64,000 nt of DNA, from the NCBI RefSeq assembly GCF_023241715.1, contig NZ_JALQCW010000025.1:37089-101088 (forward strand), given 5' to 3'. The stretch's first letter is position 1, and each line of letters starts with the position of its first letter. The DNA is from Pseudomonas morbosilactucae. GTDB taxonomy: Bacteria > Pseudomonadota > Gammaproteobacteria > Pseudomonadales > Pseudomonadaceae. A program made the position numbers and the translations under genes. Shown here piece by piece: positions 49,359-57,628 of the stretch. Below the pieces are notes generated by a model. It did not search any database and was not told where the DNA came from. It saw only the letters and a list, made by a program, of their open reading frames with translations.

Positions 49359-51294
49359 GGGGGCGGGCGCTGCGCCAGGCGTTGATCAGTTGTTCGAAGG
49401 TGCCCTGGACTTGCTGGATCAGGGTTTCGTCATTGATCTCGCCCGCCAGCCACGCACGGCTCGGTTCCTGGAAAATCGTGCGGCCCACGGCAAAACCACG
49501 GCAGGTCTGGCTGTGGCTCGCTTGCCGGAAGCCCTCGGCCAGGCACTCGGCCGACGCATTCAGGCCCAGCAGCACCACGCCACGGCAATACGGGTCGCGC
49601 TCTTGGATCAGCTCGTCGAGCTTTTTCCACTCCTCGGCCGACTGCGCCTCGATCTTCCACCACGCCGGGTAGATGCCCAGGTTGTACAGGCGCTTGAGGC
49701 TGCGATAGAGCACCTCGGGATGAGCGCCGGGCAGGTCCTTGGGCGGGATGATTTCCAGCAGCAGCTCATGGCCGCTGACCTGGGACGCCTGGTACAGGCC
49801 CATGATCTGCGCCTCCTGCTCCAGGCGCAGCAAGGGTTCGTCGTCCGGGTGGAATTGCACCAGGCACTTGATGATCTGCTCCTTGGGCCAAGCAATCAGG
49901 TTGCTGCCAACCGAGCGCCCGTGCTCGAAGGCCAGAGGCCGCGAACCCTGGACTTCCACCGGGCGCGCCACCCACCAGCCGCGACCGGTGGCGGCATTCA
50001 GCGCGTCCTGGCCGAAGCGCTGGTCGGCCAGCAGCCCCACATCGGCCTCCACGCCCTGCTCGCCCAGCTTGTGCTCGACCCGCTCCACCGCCTGGATAAA
50101 CAGCTGCTTGAGGACGCTGATGCGCGCCGGGTCCTGGCCCCCCTGTTGCGCCAGTTCCACCAGTTGCCCGCGATGGTCGAAGGCAAAGACGAACAGTTGC
50201 TTCCAGGCTTTGCGCGGCACGGTGACCCGGTGCAGGCGTTGCAGGATCGGGTCCTGGTCGGGACGGGTAATGGGCACCGGGCTGCTGAACAGGTAATCCA
50301 ATTCGGCGCGGGTCGGCATCGCCGGGGCACAGGCATGGCGCGACACCACCAGGCCGCCGCAGGCGTTGGCCAACTGGCAGCAGCGCTCATCGCTGGCGTC
50401 TTCCAGCCAGCCACTGAGGAAGCCGGACATAAAGGCATCGCCGGCGCCCAACACGTTGAGCACCTCCACACGCACACCGGGGTAGATCGCCCCGTCTTCC
50501 AGGCGCGGCGGAATCTCGCCGTGGATCACCGTGCACCCTTGCGGGCCGAGCTTGACCACCAGGGTTGCACGGCTCAGGGAACGCACGGTGCGCAAGGCCG
50601 TCAGCAGGTCTTCGCTGCCGCCGGCAATCAGGAATTCTTCTTCGGTACCGACGATCAGGTCGAAGCGCGGCAGGATCTTCTGCACGTGCTGGCTGACCTG
50701 GTGGTCGGCGACAAACCGGGTCTCGCCGTCGGCCTTGCCCGCCAGGCCCCAGAGCACCGGCCGGTAGTCGATGTCCAGGACCCGCTTGACCCCGTGTTTT
50801 TCCGCATAGTCCAGGGCCTGGATGCTGGCCTGGTACACACCGTCGGTGGAGAAATGGGTGCCGGTGATCAGCAAAGATTTGCTGGAGGCAATAAAGGCTT
50901 CGTTGATGTCTTCGGCGCGCAGCGCCATGTCCGCGCAGTTCTCGCGGTAGAACACCAGGGGGAAGGTTTCGCGGTCCTTGAGGCCCAGCAGGACCATGGC
51001 GGTGAGGCGCTGCGGGTCGACCTTGATGGCGCTGACGTCACAGCCTTCACGCACCAGGGACTCCACCAGGAAGCGCCCCATGTGATCGTCGCCGACCCGG
51101 CTCAACATCGCCGACTTGAGGCCCAGGCGCGCGGTGCCGAAGGCAATGTTCGCCGACGAGCCGCCGAGGTACTTGGCAAAGCTGCTGACGTCCTCCAGCC
51201 GCGCACCAACCTGCTGTGCATAGAGATCGACGCCCAGGCGTCCGAGGCAAATCAGATCCAATTGACGCCCACTGGCAAAACGAGTCTGGCCCAT
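49354..51294 (-). CDS. iolC: Bifunctional 5-dehydro-2-deoxygluconokinase / DUF2090 protein
   Basis: 646 residues. Residues ~12-325 are a PfkB-type kinase phosphorylating 5-dehydro-2-deoxygluconate (KYLGGSSANIAFGTARLG near 41-58, catalytic VLNVLGAGDAFMSGFLSGW near 295-313). Residues ~340-640 are a DUF2090 domain, a TIM-barrel homologous to class I aldolases (QLFVFAFDHRGQLVELA, LGLNASAECL). No iolJ aldolase gene is in the locus, so the C-terminal domain is the probable substitute (inference shared for fused IolC proteins). First gene of the catabolic transcript; AGGAG 6 nt before ATG 51294. Confidence 0.93.
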   Translation of the reverse strand: MGQTRFASGRQLDLICLGRLGVDLYAQQVGARLEDVSSFAKYLGGSSANIAFGTARLGLKSAMLSRVGDDHMGRFLVESLVREGCDVSAIKVDPQRLTAMVLLGLKDRETFPLVFYRENCADMALRAEDINEAFIASSKSLLITGTHFSTDGVYQASIQALDYAEKHGVKRVLDIDYRPVLWGLAGKADGETRFVADHQVSQHVQKILPRFDLIVGTEEEFLIAGGSEDLLTALRTVRSLSRATLVVKLGPQGCTVIHGEIPPRLEDGAIYPGVRVEVLNVLGAGDAFMSGFLSGWLEDASDERCCQLANACGGLVVSRHACAPAMPTRAELDYLFSSPVPITRPDQDPILQRLHRVTVPRKAWKQLFVFAFDHRGQLVELAQQGGQDPARISVLKQLFIQAVERVEHKLGEQGVEADVGLLADQRFGQDALNAATGRGWWVARPVEVQGSRPLAFEHGRSVGSNLIAWPKEQIIKCLVQFHPDDEPLLRLEQEAQIMGLYQASQVSGHELLLEIIPPKDLPGAHPEVLYRSLKRLYNLGIYPAWWKIEAQSAEEWKKLDELIQERDPYCRGVVLLGLNASAECLAEGFRQASHSQTCRGFAVGRTIFQEPSRAWLAGEINDETLIQQVQGTFEQLINAWRSARPL

Positions 51295-51391
51295 GCTGGC
51301 TCCTGTTATTTTTATCAGCCTGTGCTCGCCGCCGTTGGGGGCGCTGAGCACTCTTGGTGGATGCAGACTAAAACGTCTCTCGGCGCCAATC

Positions 51392-51434
51392 AATATTTTT
51401 TCTATAAATTTTTTACGTGGAATATTTTTTCCAT
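51392..51434. promoter_or_regulatory. Tandem AT-rich operator between iolC and iolR
   Basis: AATATTTTTTCTAT (51392-51405) and AATATTTTTTCCAT (51421-51434) are near-identical copies exactly 29 bp apart. The second sits in a dyad TGGAATATTTTTTCCA (51418-51433), the GGAA-N6-TTCC form known for RpiR-type inositol regulators. Located 98-140 bp before iolC and 172-214 bp before iolR, suited to control both. Confidence 0.65.
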
Positions 51435-51605
51435 TAAACTTTTTCAAGCCGGAACCAGACACCGTGCATCGTTTCAGCAAAGCCCCGGCCAGCATCAGCC
51501 CCAAGATTTTATGGGCCCCTACCCTGTAGACTGCCGGCTGCCCACCTATTGTCAGGGGACGGGTCCACAGGCCGTTCCCATAAGCACAAGCCAGAAGGAT
51601 TTTCT

Positions 51606-52526
51606 ATGTCCCGCACCGATCAGCCGGCCATGACCGAGAGCACGCCAGAGAGCGACCTCGACAGCCCCCCGATCACTGCCGAGCGTCTGCTGCAACTGAT
51701 CACCCATGAATATGAAAGCCTGCCCCGCCAGCTCAAGCGCATCGCCAGCTACATGAGCCAGCAGAGCGACCGGATCATGGTTGACCGGATCAGCGACATC
51801 GCCCGGGAATGTGAAGTGCACCCCTCGGCCATCGTGCGTTTTTCCCAGCGCTTCGGTTTCAGTGGTTTCAGTGAAATGCAGGCGCTGTTTCGCGAGGCCT
51901 ACACCCACAAGACCACGCCGGTACAGAACTACCAGCAGCGCATCCGCAGCATGATCGCCAACAAGTCGCAGAAAGCCAGCGGCGGCGACCTGGCCCGCGA
52001 GTGCGTGAACGCCACCCTGTCGGGCATCGAGCGCCTGGGCCTGGAACTGGATGACGTGGCCTTCGACAAGGCCGTGGACCTGGTGGTCAATGCCGACAAC
52101 ATCTACGTGGTCGGGGTGCGCCGTTCCTTCGCCGTGGCCGACTACCTGGTGTACAACCTGCAGCACACCAACAAGCGCATCCACCTGGTGTCGGGCCTGG
52201 GCGGCAGCTACCGCGAGCAGATGCGCAGCATCCGCCCCAACGACTTGGTGATCGCCATCAGCTTCACGCCCTATGGCAAAGAGACCCAGCACTGCCTGCG
52301 CATTGCCCAGCACAACCAGGCCAAGACCCTGATCATCACCGACAGCAACCTGTCGCCCCTGGCCAAGCGCGCCAACAGTGTGCTGCTGGTCAATGAAGGC
52401 AGCTCCTTCGCCTTCCGTTCCCTGAGCGCCACCCTGTGCCTGTGCCAAGCGCTGTTTATCGCCGTGGCGTACCGCCTGGAATTGAAGGTGGACGAGATTC
52501 ACGAACAGGTGGGATTCGACGACTGA
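51606..52526 (+). CDS. iolR: MurR/RpiR-family transcriptional regulator, probable inositol repressor
   Basis: 306 residues. N-terminal HTH_6 domain near 28-105 (HPSAIVRFSQRFGFSGF) and C-terminal SIS sugar-phosphate sensor domain near 135-285 (NIYVVGVRRSFAVADYLVY, SFTPYGKETQHCLRIA, ITDSNLSPLAKRANSVLLV). Divergent from iolC with the tandem operator between, so repressor of the iol genes with sugar-phosphate (iolC product) induction by analogy. Identity as the iol regulator is from context. Confidence 0.88.
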   Translation: MSRTDQPAMTESTPESDLDSPPITAERLLQLITHEYESLPRQLKRIASYMSQQSDRIMVDRISDIARECEVHPSAIVRFSQRFGFSGFSEMQALFREAYTHKTTPVQNYQQRIRSMIANKSQKASGGDLARECVNATLSGIERLGLELDDVAFDKAVDLVVNADNIYVVGVRRSFAVADYLVYNLQHTNKRIHLVSGLGGSYREQMRSIRPNDLVIAISFTPYGKETQHCLRIAQHNQAKTLIITDSNLSPLAKRANSVLLVNEGSSFAFRSLSATLCLCQALFIAVAYRLELKVDEIHEQVGFDD

Positions 52527-52536
52527 GGCGCCTGCT

Positions 52537-52869
52537 TCAGCGCGCGCTGGCGAACTGCAACGCCCAGTGCCTGTCACTCAGTGCCGCCGCTGGATAAAGA
52601 CTGCGGGCCCGGGCCAGGGCCTGCTCGAAAAACACCCCGCGAATCGCTCCGTCCGAAGCGATGAACAGGCAGGCCTCTTCCCGGGCCTGGCTCCACTTGA
52701 GCATTTTTTCCTCGCTGCTCAAGTCGGTGGTAAAAATCGTGGTGATGCTGGGCGCGACCCCGGTCATGGAAAACGCCTTCTCCAGGCTGTTCGGCGGGTC
52801 GTGGGGCACCTCGGCCAGCGCGTTGCCGGCCAGGCCCCCAATGAGGATTACCGCGAGTTTCAGCGCCAT
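52537..52869 (-). CDS. DUF2388-family exported protein
   Basis: 110 residues. Signal peptide LKLAVILIGGLAGNALA, then a small domain with the family pattern (IFTTDLSSEEKMLKWSQARE, CLFIASDGAIRGVFFEQAL). Pseudomonas-specific periplasmic family of unknown function; usual members have the FVASDG.IRG core which is recognisable here. Convergent with iolR. Confidence 0.75.
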   Translation of the reverse strand: MALKLAVILIGGLAGNALAEVPHDPPNSLEKAFSMTGVAPSITTIFTTDLSSEEKMLKWSQAREEACLFIASDGAIRGVFFEQALARARSLYPAAALSDRHWALQFASAR

Positions 52870-52942
52870 GTGGCACCTCTTTGTGCCAAGTGGCGATGCT
52901 CAGCAGCATAGCCCGCCCCCACGGCGTGCAAGACGCTGAAAC

Positions 52943-52964
52943 TCGCGGCGCGCAAACGCCGCGA
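52943..52964 (-). terminator. Hairpin after hcnC
   Basis: TCGCGGCG and CGCCGCGA form an 8-bp stem 6 bp beyond the hcnC stop codon. The T tract is poor (GTTTC), so termination strength is uncertain. Confidence 0.5.
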
Positions 52965-52969
52965 CAGGC

Positions 52970-54232
52970 TTAGGCTGGGACAGCCTCGGGCCGCTCCGGC
53001 AGATGAGACACCAGGCCGAAGCGCTCGGCCAGGAACGGCGTGATATCCAGCGGCAGCGGCTCGTCGTTCACCAGTTTGTCCAGCAGCACCCCGGTGATGG
53101 CCGACGTCAGGATGCCGGTGCGAAAGTGCCCGCAGGCATTGAGGTAACCCTGGACCCCGGTCATCGGCCCGAGGATCGGCAGCTCATCCGGCGAGCCCGG
53201 GCGCAAGCCGGCCCAGCAGCGTTTCAGGTTGACCTGGGCCAACTGCGGAATGCAGCGCACCGCCCCCTGCACCAGGCCGTTGATTTCCGGGTAGGTGGTG
53301 CTGACGTCGAAACCTTTGTCTTCGGTGGTGCTGCCGATCAGGATCTCGCCGTTGTCCTTTTGCGCCATGTAGCAATCGCTGGTGGTCAGGCAGCCGTTGA
53401 GCAGCTTGGGCATGCGCTCGGTGAGGAGGATCTGGCCCTTGACCGGGTTCACCGGAATGCTCACGCCCGTGGCCATCCGGCTCAGCTCCGCAGCCCAGGC
53501 CCCGGTGGCGTTGATCAGGGTGTCGCAACTGAACAGCCCGGCCGCGTCGGTGCGCACGCCCCTGACCCGGGTGCCTTGATGCAGCACCTCGTTGACGTTG
53601 GTGTTGAAGTACAGGTCGACACCGTTCTGCCGCGCGCCCTCGGTGTAGGCATCGGCCAGGCGGAACGGGTTGACCTGGTGATCGCAGAGAAACTCCAGGG
53701 CGCCCTGGGCCTCCTGGCTGACATTGGGCTCGGCGGCCCGCAGCGCCGCCTGGTCCAGCCAGCGCACCTGGTCAGCCAGGTGCGGGATGCAGCCGACGAT
53801 GTGCTCGGCATAAAGCCGGTCCTCATCGTCGTAGATCACAAACTTGAGACCGGTTTCCTCGAACTTGAAATCCATCCCGTGCAAGCCCTTGAGCTCGCGG
53901 TGCAGCTGCGGGTACAGCGCATTGGATTGCAGGGCGAGGTCGAAGAACGACTGCGGCAGGATATGCGGTGTGGTGGCATCGACCACCACCGCCGAGCCTG
54001 CGGCCTCACGCTTACGGTTGGCCGACATCATGCGAAAGAAAATCACCCCGCAGCCCAGGCCCACCGACTCGCCGATGGCCCACAGGCCGCCGGCCGAGGC
54101 GCGGGTCGCGTTGCCCGGGCGCTTGGCGTCAATCAGCGCGACCTTGAGGTGTTTGCGCTTGGACAGCTGGTACGCACAAGAGGCGCCGATCACACCGCCG
54201 CCAGCAATAATCACGTCGTAGAACTTACTCAT
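52970..54232 (-). CDS. hcnC: Hydrogen cyanide synthase subunit HcnC
   Basis: FAD-dependent amine-oxidase-like subunit, 420 residues, of the membrane-associated HCN synthase that oxidises glycine to HCN and CO2. Dinucleotide motif DVIIAGGGVIGASCAYQLS near 6-24, followed by NATRASAGGLWAIGESVGLG and PVKGQILLTERMPKL, matching known HcnC in order and length (417). Start at 54232 overlaps the end of hcnB by 8 bp. Confidence 0.95.
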   Translation of the reverse strand: MSKFYDVIIAGGGVIGASCAYQLSKRKHLKVALIDAKRPGNATRASAGGLWAIGESVGLGCGVIFFRMMSANRKREAAGSAVVVDATTPHILPQSFFDLALQSNALYPQLHRELKGLHGMDFKFEETGLKFVIYDDEDRLYAEHIVGCIPHLADQVRWLDQAALRAAEPNVSQEAQGALEFLCDHQVNPFRLADAYTEGARQNGVDLYFNTNVNEVLHQGTRVRGVRTDAAGLFSCDTLINATGAWAAELSRMATGVSIPVNPVKGQILLTERMPKLLNGCLTTSDCYMAQKDNGEILIGSTTEDKGFDVSTTYPEINGLVQGAVRCIPQLAQVNLKRCWAGLRPGSPDELPILGPMTGVQGYLNACGHFRTGILTSAITGVLLDKLVNDEPLPLDITPFLAERFGLVSHLPERPEAVPA

Positions 54233-55634
54233 GGGTCGAAGCATCCTTGCCAAGTGGGGAAAACGCCGAGAACGGAATCGGGTCCAGGGGGAAGCGCGGC
54301 CGCAGCCAGCCGACATCCTGGCGCCCGGTGGCCTGGCGCAGGCGGTCGCTGCAATAGCCGACGCACATGCGCCCCTGGCAATCGCCCATGCTGACCCGGG
54401 TGCGCATTTTCAGGCTGGCCATGTCCTGCACGCCCTGGGACAACGCCAGGTCGATATCGCCCCGGGTGGCGTGCTCGCACCGGCAGATCACGGTATCGGC
54501 CGCCGGCAGGCTGGTCTGGCCACTGCCCCGCTCGGTGTAGCGGTCCACGGCGGCGCGAAAGCGCACAATCGCTCCCAGCTTGTTGAGCAGCACCTGACGC
54601 CGCTGCAAGGCGCTTTCGCTGCTCAGCACATCGCGCTGGACCAGGATCGACAACGCCGCAATCCGCCCGGCGAGCATGGCGGCCTCGCCCCCGCGGATCC
54701 CGCCCATGTCACCGGCCAGGTGGATGTGCGACTCGCTGCTCTGCTGCCAGATATCGGCCGTGGCCCGCAGGTAGCCGTCATCGCTGAAGCCGTGTTCCAG
54801 GCCCATCTGCTGGCTGAGCTGGGTCCTTGGGATAAAGCCGTAGCCCACCGCCAGGGTCTGGGCGGCCACGTCCTCGGCCCGGGCCAGGTCCGGCTGCCAA
54901 TCGGCCGAATACGGCGCCACCCGCACACAGGCCACTCCGCCTTCGCCCTGTGCCTCGACCACGCCCCAGCCGTAGCGCAGGCTGATGCGGTGCAGTTTGA
55001 GGTAGGCGAGCATGCTCAGGCCGTCGAGGAATAGCTGCGGTTTGTTCAGCAGGGCCAGGCTCTGCTTGGCAATCTTGCCGAAGGCGCTGGCCTCGTAGAC
55101 CCCCGCCACCGCCACACCGGCGGCGTGCAGTTGGCAAGCCACCAGCGGCAGCAACGGCCCGGTGCCGGCGATCACCACCGGCCCCTGGGGCTTGACCACG
55201 CCGCTTTTGATCTGCAACTGCAAACCGCCCAGCAACATCACCCCGGGCAGGGTCCAGCCGGGGAACGGCACGCTGCGCTCATGGCAACCGGCAGCCAGCA
55301 ACAGTTGCGGATAGGCCACTTCATGCAGTTGTTCGTCGGCGTCGAGCACCATCAACGAATGGGTGGCTTCGGCGCCGATCACCCGACTGTTGAGGCGGAC
55401 TTCGATCATCGATGCGTGCCGGGCAAAATCGCCGTGCAGCCGGGCCAGTACTTCGCAGTAACGCGGGCCCAGGTAGTCCAGTTGCACCCCATCCCGCAGC
55501 GGGCCGCGATAGACCACCCCGCCCAGGCGCGAGGCCTCGTCGATAAGCAGGCTGCGCACGCCATGCTCCGCCAACTCGATGGCGGCGGCCATCCCCGCCG
55601 GGCCACCGCCGACAATCACCGGGTAGAGGTTCAT
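54225..55634 (-). CDS. hcnB: Hydrogen cyanide synthase subunit HcnB
   Basis: FAD/NAD-binding subunit, 469 residues (family 464-469). PVIVGGGPAGMAAAIELAEH at the start, central GCHERSVPFPGWTLPGVMLL, LAGDMGGIRGGEAA for FAD, and a C-terminal Cys cluster (VICRCEHATRGD, GDCQGRMCVGYC) of the BFD type. ATGA overlap with hcnA. Confidence 0.96.
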   Translation of the reverse strand: MNLYPVIVGGGPAGMAAAIELAEHGVRSLLIDEASRLGGVVYRGPLRDGVQLDYLGPRYCEVLARLHGDFARHASMIEVRLNSRVIGAEATHSLMVLDADEQLHEVAYPQLLLAAGCHERSVPFPGWTLPGVMLLGGLQLQIKSGVVKPQGPVVIAGTGPLLPLVACQLHAAGVAVAGVYEASAFGKIAKQSLALLNKPQLFLDGLSMLAYLKLHRISLRYGWGVVEAQGEGGVACVRVAPYSADWQPDLARAEDVAAQTLAVGYGFIPRTQLSQQMGLEHGFSDDGYLRATADIWQQSSESHIHLAGDMGGIRGGEAAMLAGRIAALSILVQRDVLSSESALQRRQVLLNKLGAIVRFRAAVDRYTERGSGQTSLPAADTVICRCEHATRGDIDLALSQGVQDMASLKMRTRVSMGDCQGRMCVGYCSDRLRQATGRQDVGWLRPRFPLDPIPFSAFSPLGKDASTHE

Positions 55635-55960
55635 AGGGCGTGCTCCGGCTGGTCGATGCGGTTGACGGCGGTCTGCACCTGCATCCCCGGCCTGACCAGG
55701 GTCTGGCAGGCGCGGCGCTTGTGCCGGCCATCGATCTGCACCAGGCAGCAATGGCACACGCCCATGCCGCAATAGGCACCGGCCAGTTGCCCGTGGTCAT
55801 TGCGCGCCACCTGGCGCAAGCCCAGCGACTGGATCACGCTGAGTACGGTTTCGCCAATGGCCGCGCTGACCGGCTGGCCATTGAGGCTGATGGTCATGTC
55901 TGCCTGGGGCAGCGGCTGAATGTCGAAGGTGCGGTCTGTTGGACCCATGAGTGTGTTCAT
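55631..55960 (-). CDS. hcnA: Hydrogen cyanide synthase subunit HcnA
   Basis: [2Fe-2S] ferredoxin-like subunit, 109 residues (104 in other strains). The cysteine cluster GAYCGMGVCHCCLVQIDGRH plus the Cys in RRACQTLVRPG binds the cluster; the N-terminal ADMTISLNGQPV is the typical beta strand. First gene of hcnABC. ATG 55960 is within an RsmA-type site; an in-frame ATG at 55948 is the alternative. Confidence 0.96.
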   Translation of the reverse strand: MNTLMGPTDRTFDIQPLPQADMTISLNGQPVSAAIGETVLSVIQSLGLRQVARNDHGQLAGAYCGMGVCHCCLVQIDGRHKRRACQTLVRPGMQVQTAVNRIDQPEHAL

Positions 55961-55965
55961 CCGTG
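55958..55965 (-). promoter_or_regulatory. RsmA/RsmE binding site over the hcnA start codon
   Basis: Minus-strand CACGGATG matches the CANGGAYG recognition motif and includes the hcnA ATG. In P. protegens/fluorescens hcnA the same TTCACGGATGAA context is the known target of translational repression under Gac/Rsm control. Confidence 0.8.
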
Positions 55966-56087
55966 AAAATTAAAGGGGGGTTTGCCAGCTTCATGCCGTG
56001 CCATGTCTTGCCGATGCTCGTCCCAGGCCGGCTTACGGCCAGGACGACAACGCGTCGCCGCTGAACAGTCAGGGCTGAAGCGTGGCC

Positions 56088-56129
56088 AATCTAGAAGGTT
56101 TCACGGGCAAAAGTATTGATCTGCGCCAC
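56088..56129 (-). promoter_or_regulatory. ANR-like box and -10 element of the hcn promoter
   Basis: Minus strand GTGGC-N4-ATCAA (56116-56129) resembles the FNR/ANR box TTGAT-N4-ATCAA, with a perfect right half. A TAGATT -10 lies with its centre 32 bp downstream, the geometry of a -41.5 activator site. Leader to hcnA would be about 120 nt. Confidence 0.55.
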
Positions 56130-56170
56130 GGCGCGGTGTTGCGAATCTGATGCATCACCATGCTCGGAAA

Positions 56171-56210
56171 CGCCAAGGCCGCGACTACTTGCGTAGCCGC
56201 GGCCTTGGCG
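56171..56210. terminator. Strong hairpin between the micro-ORF and hcnA
   Basis: CGCCAAGGCCGCG and CGCGGCCTTGGCG make a perfect 13-bp stem with extra ACTAC/GTAG pairing within. No T tract follows; probable terminator of the membrane-protein/micro-ORF transcript. Confidence 0.55.
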
Positions 56211-56243
56211 TCAGGTGGGTCAGTGCATCAGTTCATCGGTACA

Positions 56244-56318
56244 TCAGTGCATGAAGATGGCGATCAGGATAATCACCGGGATCGGCACACCGAGGAACCA
56301 CAAGAGTAGTGAGCGCAT
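56244..56318 (-). CDS. 24-residue hydrophobic micro-protein
   Basis: Frame of 24 codons, almost wholly hydrophobic: after MRSLLLWFLG come a Pro-containing kink (VPIPV) and a second hydrophobic run ending FMH. One short transmembrane helix is predicted. AAAGGAGAAC lies 7 nt before the ATG, one of the best ribosome-binding sites of the region, which is the main support. It follows the membrane-protein gene at 56337 by 18 bp on the same strand, so probably co-transcribed. Too small for most gene callers; function unknown. Confidence 0.6.
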   Translation of the reverse strand: MRSLLLWFLGVPIPVIILIAIFMH

Positions 56319-56336
56319 GGCAGTTCTCCTTTCTAA

Positions 56337-57266
56337 TCAACGAATGGGGGTGGTCACGTAGGCGTCGGTTTCGAGATACACCACGGCATCCCGGCGGCGG
56401 CCGCCAAAGGTGGCTGCCAGGCTGGCGAAGAACGCGCCGCACAGCAGAGAGATAAAGGTCCACAGCGAGGTCCAGGCGGCGACTTTAGTAGCCGTGTCAG
56501 CCGCTTGCTTGGCGGCCAGTTTGGCTTCCTCGACGGCGGCGCGGGTCTTGGCAAACACCTCGTCGACCCGGCGTTCGGCATCGGCCTGGGTCAGGTTGGT
56601 ACGTTGTGCTACCAGTTGCGCCAGGTAGCTGCGGTCTTCAGGCGCCAGTTGCCCGTCGTTGCCCAGGGTGCGGACGAAAATCCGCGTCACGGTGCCGCGG
56701 GCGGCGTCATCACTGACGGCCACTGGGCGGTCATCGCGAAACAGGCTGTCGACGAAGTAGCCGTACTGATCGCCATTGGTGTTGGCAGCCGCGCTGCCAG
56801 CCACTTGGGTCACAGCACTGGCGGCACCGGACGCCACGCTGGCACCGGCCTGCACACCGCCACTGATCAGGCTGCCAACCGAGCCGACCACCAGGGTAGC
56901 GGTGACCAGGGTCGCGACGGCCCAGGCCAGGAAGCCGTGGGCGGTGTCGCGGAAATAGACCTCGTCACCGTGCATGTTGGCCCACTTCACCCGCAGCCGA
57001 CCGGCGATGTAGCCGCCCAGGCCCGACGCCAGAATCTGCGTCAACGCTAGCCAGACGATCGTCGAGATTCCCAGGCCCTTGGCACTGATGCCCTCGTTGG
57101 CCCAGGGCGACACGGCCGAAAAGCCCAGGCCGAAGCCCAGCAGGATCAAAATCAGCGACACGGCCGCAGCGGCCGCCGCACCGGCGAATATCGCGCCCCA
57201 GGACACGCCCGAGCGGCTGCTCGACTCATCCACGGCAGGCAGATAGGTATCAGAGGATCTATTCAT
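56337..57266 (-). CDS. PhnA-like hypothetical membrane protein
   Basis: 309 residues, membrane protein with Gly/Ala-rich hydrophobic helices near 25-52, 68-90, 112-138 and 268-290. A soluble loop (residues ~165-235) contains NDGQLAPEDRSYLAQLVAQ and a charged coiled-coil-like segment VFAKTRAAVEEAKLAAKQAA. Database names for this family include PhnA-like protein without functional proof. Divergent from the two-component genes, with a structured 362-bp intergenic region between. Confidence 0.7.
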   Translation of the reverse strand: MNRSSDTYLPAVDESSSRSGVSWGAIFAGAAAAAAVSLILILLGFGLGFSAVSPWANEGISAKGLGISTIVWLALTQILASGLGGYIAGRLRVKWANMHGDEVYFRDTAHGFLAWAVATLVTATLVVGSVGSLISGGVQAGASVASGAASAVTQVAGSAAANTNGDQYGYFVDSLFRDDRPVAVSDDAARGTVTRIFVRTLGNDGQLAPEDRSYLAQLVAQRTNLTQADAERRVDEVFAKTRAAVEEAKLAAKQAADTATKVAAWTSLWTFISLLCGAFFASLAATFGGRRRDAVVYLETDAYVTTPIR

Positions 57267-57393
57267 TGTTGTTCGGCTCCAGGCAGAAAAATGGTGTTAC
57301 AAGTCTCGAAGGTAGATTTGCAGCCACCGTGCCAGCCGAGCCAATAAAACAACTCTTTTAAATTCAACATGTTACAAAAACAAACCGATCGAT

Positions 57394-57445
57394 CACCGTG
57401 CATTTTGCCGTCCATCGCCCGCAACGGCGGGCGTTCTGCACGGTG
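57394..57445. repeat. Nested inverted repeats in the 57267-57628 intergenic region
   Basis: An inner stem CGCCCGC/GCGGGCG (57416-57433, loop AACG) lies inside an outer stem CACCGTGCA/TGCACGGTG (57394-57445). The remaining gap has AT-rich stretches with no gene. It could be an RNA element or a double operator between divergent genes. Confidence 0.55.
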
Positions 57446-57628
57446 ACGCTGGTTGTTTCAATCGGTGGTTCAGAGACAGCTCATGCCGCTTGCTAACGCC
57501 CGCTCAGCCTGCGGCGCTGGCAACCGGCTGCCCCCTCTTCGGCAACATGAAAGTTTTTTTAGGAACCGCCACAGCGTTTCTTGGCAAAATGCCCGCCTGA
57601 GTCATGAATTCCCAACCAGGTACATCCT

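Noticed and set aside
49390..51633. Plus-strand open frame of 747 codons antisense to iolC
   Set aside because: Shadow frame; its end also overlaps the true iolR start in another frame.
56233..56463. Minus-strand 76-codon frame overlapping the micro-ORF
   Set aside because: Lies mostly inside the membrane-protein gene in another frame, without ribosome-binding site or recognisable features.
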